From the NCBI RefSeq assembly GCF_947258355.1, contig NZ_CAMYIC010000018.1, positions 1-64,000 on the forward strand: a stretch of DNA of 64,000 nucleotides. Reading direction: 5' to 3'. Shown piece by piece: positions 60,507 to 64,000 of this stretch (positions within the stretch are counted from its first letter, which is position 1; every line of letters begins with the position of its first letter). The position numbers and the translations under genes are program-made. The notes beneath the pieces are model-generated. The model ran no database searches. It was not told the DNA's origin and was given only the letters and a program-made list of their open reading frames with translations. The stretch comes from an uncultured Allomuricauda sp. (GTDB lineage Bacteria > Bacteroidota > Bacteroidia > Flavobacteriales > Flavobacteriaceae).

Positions 60507-61817
60507 ATGTCTTTAAAAAAGAAACTTCATAATATAACCAACGATTTTGACTCAAAGGAAATACTTGAGAAAGGTTTTTCATTTTTACTGATTCGAATAG
60601 GTGGCCTTTTTATGGCATATGTGTTTACTTTTTTGGTCACCAAAAAATATGGGGCGTCCGTCTACGGACTGGTATCCATTTGTTTTTCTTTGTTTTTATT
60701 TGCCAGTATTATGGGCAGATTGGGTCTTGACATAAACTTGGTGAAATTTTATGCAGCTGAAGAAAAATGGAAAGACAAAGGCTTATTTTATAAAGCTTGG
60801 TTAAAATCATTCGTTGCATCAACGTTAATTGCAGTTGTTCTTTATGCCCTTAAGGACGTCTTTGTTTTTAAAATTTTTGAAAAACCTCAATTGGCCCCAT
60901 ATATAATATGGACCGCAATTGCAATACCATTTTGGACGTCCTCCTTGATGTGTGCAAGCCTGTTAAGGGCGAAGAAGAGTAATAACTGGTTTGCTTTTAT
61001 AAATAACCCAGGACGATTCACTTTTACGGCTCTAAGCTTATTGATAATTGGATTGCTGATCGATACACCCTTGAACGCTATTAAAGCACATTTTTTTGGT
61101 GTTCTTGCCCTTTCCCTTATTTCACTTTTTCTTGTGTTTAGAACTCTAGAACAAGTTTCATTCGTATCAAATACCAACTCCTGGGCCTTTTTACGAGATT
61201 CATTTCCCATGATGTTGTCTTCGACTATTTTAATAATATTAGGGTGGCTTGACACATTTATTCTTGGAATATATGAAACTGATGAGAACGTAGGGATTTA
61301 TAACGTTGCACTAAGGTTGGCCACCTTGACCAGCTTTACACTTCAGGCCATAAACTCAATTTTAGCACCAAAATTGGCAAAATACCATCAAGAAGAAAAC
61401 ACGACATCTTTAAAAAAAATTGTCAAACTTACTACAGCATTAAACTTTTATACCACTTTGACCATTGTTATTGCAATAGTGGTTTTGCGCAAACCCATGC
61501 TGAATATTTTTGGTGAAGAGTTTATCAAAGGAGGGATTATTTTGGTTATTTTGTGTGTAGGTCAGTTGGTTAATTCAATTTCGGGTTCTGTGGGAACAAT
61601 TTTGCAAATGGTTGGAAAACAAAAAGTGTATCAAAATATAGTGGTGTTGGCCCTATTTCTGAATATTATCCTTAATGTGACTCTAATCCCTTTATATGGA
61701 GGGGTTGGGGCAGCAATCTCAACTGCTGTTAGTATAGCAAGTTGGAACCTTTTAGGAGCTATATATTTGAAAAGGAAGCTTAATATAACATCATATTACA
61801 ATTTTAGAAGAATATGA
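60507..61817 (+). CDS. Wzx-type polysaccharide flippase
   Basis: This 436-residue membrane protein has about 12 transmembrane helices and belongs to the MOP exporter/PST family. A first helix opens SFLLIRIGGLFMAYVFTFLV, and VYGLVSICFSLFLF and late VGAAISTAVSIASWN are Wzx-like. It would flip the undecaprenyl-linked repeat unit across the inner membrane. It overlaps the sulfotransferase gene by 4 bases, which links glycan export and sulfation. Confidence 0.88.
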   Translation: MSLKKKLHNITNDFDSKEILEKGFSFLLIRIGGLFMAYVFTFLVTKKYGASVYGLVSICFSLFLFASIMGRLGLDINLVKFYAAEEKWKDKGLFYKAWLKSFVASTLIAVVLYALKDVFVFKIFEKPQLAPYIIWTAIAIPFWTSSLMCASLLRAKKSNNWFAFINNPGRFTFTALSLLIIGLLIDTPLNAIKAHFFGVLALSLISLFLVFRTLEQVSFVSNTNSWAFLRDSFPMMLSSTILIILGWLDTFILGIYETDENVGIYNVALRLATLTSFTLQAINSILAPKLAKYHQEENTTSLKKIVKLTTALNFYTTLTIVIAIVVLRKPMLNIFGEEFIKGGIILVILCVGQLVNSISGSVGTILQMVGKQKVYQNIVVLALFLNIILNVTLIPLYGGVGAAISTAVSIASWNLLGAIYLKRKLNITSYYNFRRI

Positions 61818-62722
61818 ATGAAGGTGATGTAAGACCAAATACCTTTTTGATAGGAGCTCAAAAATCAGCGACGACATCTTTATACAATTGGGTTGCACAG
61901 CATCCAGAGGTTTGTGGTCCCAGTAGTTTAAAGGATTTCCCCTTTTTTTCACGGGATACTTTTTTCGAAAAAGGAATAGGGTCTTTGCAGGATGCATATA
62001 AAGAAGAGGGCTGTGCTGGAGAGTCAATCGTGATGCAGGGTTGCGTCCAATATATGTATTATCCAGTAGCTATTGAAAGAATTTATGGTTTTGATTCAAA
62101 TGCTAAGATATTGGTGGTCTTAAGAAACCCTGTTGATAGGGCTATTTCGGCATATGAATATTTTAAAAAGATGAAGTTAGAAACCCTAAACTTCAATGAA
62201 GCCATAGATAGAGAGAGTGAAAGAATGGAAAGTAGTGACATTCAAATTAGATCTGGGCTAACTTATAGGTCTCATGGCCTTTATGGGAAACAAATGGAGC
62301 ATGTATATAGGTTTTTTCCAAAAAAGCAGGTAATGGTTATTAAGTATGAGGAAGTACAGAACAATCCTAGTCAGGTTGTTAAAAAAGTATATGAGTTCTT
62401 AGGAGTGGATAAAGGATATGAGCCAGAATATAACTTACTTAACAAGACAGGAAGTGTTAAGTCCTCATTGGTTCAAACACTTTTTTTTAAGCAAAGCAAC
62501 ATAAGGAAAGCATTGGTGAATATTATAGATCCAATACTCCCCTTACATAGACGCACAAAGATCAGGTGGGCCATAAATGAATGGAACACAAAAGAGAGTA
62601 AAGCAGATAAAGAAGACTTTGAATTTGAAAAAAAGCAATTGTATAATTACTACATAGAGGATATAAAGTTATTGGAAAAGGTCACTGGTATCGACTTTAA
62701 TGAATGGAAAAAGGAAAACTAA
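61814..62722 (+). CDS. PAPS-dependent carbohydrate sulfotransferase
   Basis: This 302-residue cytosolic sulfotransferase has a 5'-phosphosulfate loop (FLIGAQKSATTSLYNW, near residues 11-26) and a 3'-phosphate loop (VLRNPVDRAISAYEYF, near 100). MVIKYEEVQNNPSQVVKKVYEFLG is the usual later segment. It transfers sulfate from PAPS to a glycan, most likely a repeat-unit sugar, since the gene lies between wzx and wzy and downstream of the PAPS genes. Acceptor sugar unknown. Confidence 0.9.
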   Translation: MNEGDVRPNTFLIGAQKSATTSLYNWVAQHPEVCGPSSLKDFPFFSRDTFFEKGIGSLQDAYKEEGCAGESIVMQGCVQYMYYPVAIERIYGFDSNAKILVVLRNPVDRAISAYEYFKKMKLETLNFNEAIDRESERMESSDIQIRSGLTYRSHGLYGKQMEHVYRFFPKKQVMVIKYEEVQNNPSQVVKKVYEFLGVDKGYEPEYNLLNKTGSVKSSLVQTLFFKQSNIRKALVNIIDPILPLHRRTKIRWAINEWNTKESKADKEDFEFEKKQLYNYYIEDIKLLEKVTGIDFNEWKKEN

Positions 62723-63981
62723 TTTATGACAGGGTATATAAATCCCTACTGCTTTTAATAGTCTTTATAAGCATTTTCAATAGACCCTTGTCGCACCTTA
62801 TGGGCATAAATCTTTCCTATTTGGATGAGGTGTTGTTATTGTTCTCCGTCGGTTTATTTTCCTTATACATTTTGCTGGCTAGAAAAGTCAAAATGGTTTA
62901 TTTATTGGTTGTACTTTTCTTTTTCTATTCTATATGCATCAGTGTACTTTTTGGCCTAAATCAAAACTTGATCGATATCATTTTTCAAACTTTGGTTACC
63001 TTAAAGTTCAGTATTATTACCTTGGCTTTTTTTCTATTGTTCAAAAATGACCAATTGTTGGTTAGGAGGTTTTATTGGACACTTCTGGGAATATTATTGT
63101 TGGGAGTTCTTTTGAATATAGTATTCGCAACTGATTTCAATCATTTTATTGGCTTAAAAGTTTCTAGCAGGCCATTCACCAAAATAATTAGATATGGTGG
63201 ATGGATAAACCCAAATCAGTTGGCTTATTTTATGGTTTTGTCTATAGGACTAGTGCTCAATCGAGCCTATATGGCGCAAAGGATGCTTAACAAAAGGGAT
63301 TGGACAATCCTTATAGGATTAATGTTTATAATATTACTTACAGATTCTAGAAGTGCTTTTTTAGGGGTTTTTCTTTTCTTTCTCTTCTTCTATAAAAACC
63401 TTGTTCTAAGAAAGGCAAAAATTCTCCTTACAGTACTATCATTATCATTTGTTTGTATTGGAATAATTGTGATTTATACCGACTTTTTGGATACGATGAT
63501 TAGAAACCTCAATGATAGTTTCAGTTTAGAGAGCTTTTATATACGTGGGATAATCATTAACATGGCAATACAAATATCCTATGGCTATTTTCCAATAGGA
63601 ACAGGAGCCGCCACCTTTGGCTCTGTTTTTTCTAAAGGGAGCCAGGTATATGAAGATTTTGGCGTTGCTGACCGTTATTTTTTTACGGAAATGGCAGGAA
63701 TATATGATAGTAGTCTTGCTTCAGTTTTAGGGGAGTATGGGATTTTAGGACTTCTATTGTTTGGGCTAATATTTTACTATTTTAAAAGGTTTTTACACGA
63801 TAATAACAAAACCAATAAACCAGTCATGACGAGTGCATTTTTGGTTGTGTTTCTTTTTTTTTCCTTTACGAACCCGACCTTTACCAATAATATTTACATA
63901 TTTTTAAGTCTTCCCTTTATTATGGGTTACAAGTTTATTTTTAAGGAAGATAAATCCCTTCAATTTCACAAAAAAGATTAA
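62704..63981 (+). CDS. O-antigen polymerase/ligase-like membrane protein (Wzy-like)
   Basis: This 425-residue protein has about 11 transmembrane helices and belongs to the O-antigen ligase/Wzy superfamily. It contains YGGWINPNQLAYFMVLSIG, followed by LTDSRSAFLGVFLFFLF (a common Ser/Arg motif), and a large periplasmic loop with GTGAATFGS before the final helices. It probably polymerises the repeat unit. It overlaps the sulfotransferase gene by 19 bases. Ligase function cannot be excluded. Confidence 0.82.
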   Translation: MEKGKLIYDRVYKSLLLLIVFISIFNRPLSHLMGINLSYLDEVLLLFSVGLFSLYILLARKVKMVYLLVVLFFFYSICISVLFGLNQNLIDIIFQTLVTLKFSIITLAFFLLFKNDQLLVRRFYWTLLGILLLGVLLNIVFATDFNHFIGLKVSSRPFTKIIRYGGWINPNQLAYFMVLSIGLVLNRAYMAQRMLNKRDWTILIGLMFIILLTDSRSAFLGVFLFFLFFYKNLVLRKAKILLTVLSLSFVCIGIIVIYTDFLDTMIRNLNDSFSLESFYIRGIIINMAIQISYGYFPIGTGAATFGSVFSKGSQVYEDFGVADRYFFTEMAGIYDSSLASVLGEYGILGLLLFGLIFYYFKRFLHDNNKTNKPVMTSAFLVVFLFFSFTNPTFTNNIYIFLSLPFIMGYKFIFKEDKSLQFHKKD

Positions 63982-64000
63982 ATGAATATTCTAATAGTTT
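63982..64000 (+). CDS. Start of next polysaccharide gene, cut by window end
   Basis: Immediately after the wzy-like stop, an ATG opens the frame MNILIV before the window ends. This start is typical of GT-B glycosyltransferases, but six residues are too few to name the product. Confidence 0.5.

Noticed and set aside
1..64000. Origin of replication inside the window
   Set aside because: parS sites suggest proximity, but I found no dnaA gene or cluster of TTATCCACA-type boxes here.

Overview
The window looks like a chromosomal segment of a marine-type Flavobacteriaceae member (Bacteroidota); an Allomuricauda/Muricauda-like genus is a reasonable guess but unproven. The evidence is a complete sprC-sprD-sprB-sprF-like gliding/adhesin operon with type IX secretion sorting domains, several promoters with the Bacteroidota -7 element TAnnTTTG, weak Shine-Dalgarno sequences, TTG starts, and families largely confined to this phylum (DUF4175, DUF4837, DUF6909, PorP/SprF).

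Layout. 0-4.4 kb: RNase R, a head-GIN (DUF2807) protein, a LysE-type exporter, two tRNA-Cys genes (one with C33 instead of U33) and folB. 4.4-23.9 kb: minus-strand adhesin operon, transcribed as an Ig-like/type B CTD protein, a PorP barrel fused to two SPOR-like repeats, a 4731-residue SprB-repeat giant and a PorP/SprF partner. 24.2-29.7 kb: glnS, a three-gene YtxH/holin-like/small-protein operon, an SPFH protein and gltX. 29.9-37.8 kb: DUF4175 protein, ybeY and mnmG, a lipoprotein, a methyltransferase and a Skp/OmpH-like lipoprotein; two near-perfect parS sites flank mnmG. 37.8-44.8 kb: small membrane proteins, DNA polymerase III delta', pgk, an MltD-like transglycosylase and a DUF4837 lipoprotein. 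44.8-52 kb: a 56-residue membrane protein, an OmpA/PD40 protein, tatA, an M23 peptidase, a GH3-family synthetase and a DUF6909 protein with a nucleoside-phosphorylase-like C-terminus.

52-64 kb is a surface polysaccharide locus that runs off the window end. It has a Wzz-like chain-length protein, the dTDP-rhamnose genes (rfbD, B, A, C), a complete PAPS module (cysQ, tandem DUF2061, cysC, cysD, cysN), a Wzx flippase, a PAPS-dependent sulfotransferase, a Wzy-like polymerase and the first codons of another gene. No sulfite-forming reductase (cysH) or sulfite reductase is present, so the sulfate-activation genes most likely feed sulfation of a rhamnose-containing glycan rather than cysteine synthesis; CysQ would clear the PAP by-product.

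The observations most worth following are the C33 tRNA-Cys paralog with preserved structural pairs, the parS pair around mnmG (suggesting an origin-proximal location), the barrel-SPOR fusion and the lectin-like insertion in the adhesin operon, and the integrated sulfation module. All family assignments come from reading the sequence; no database search was run.
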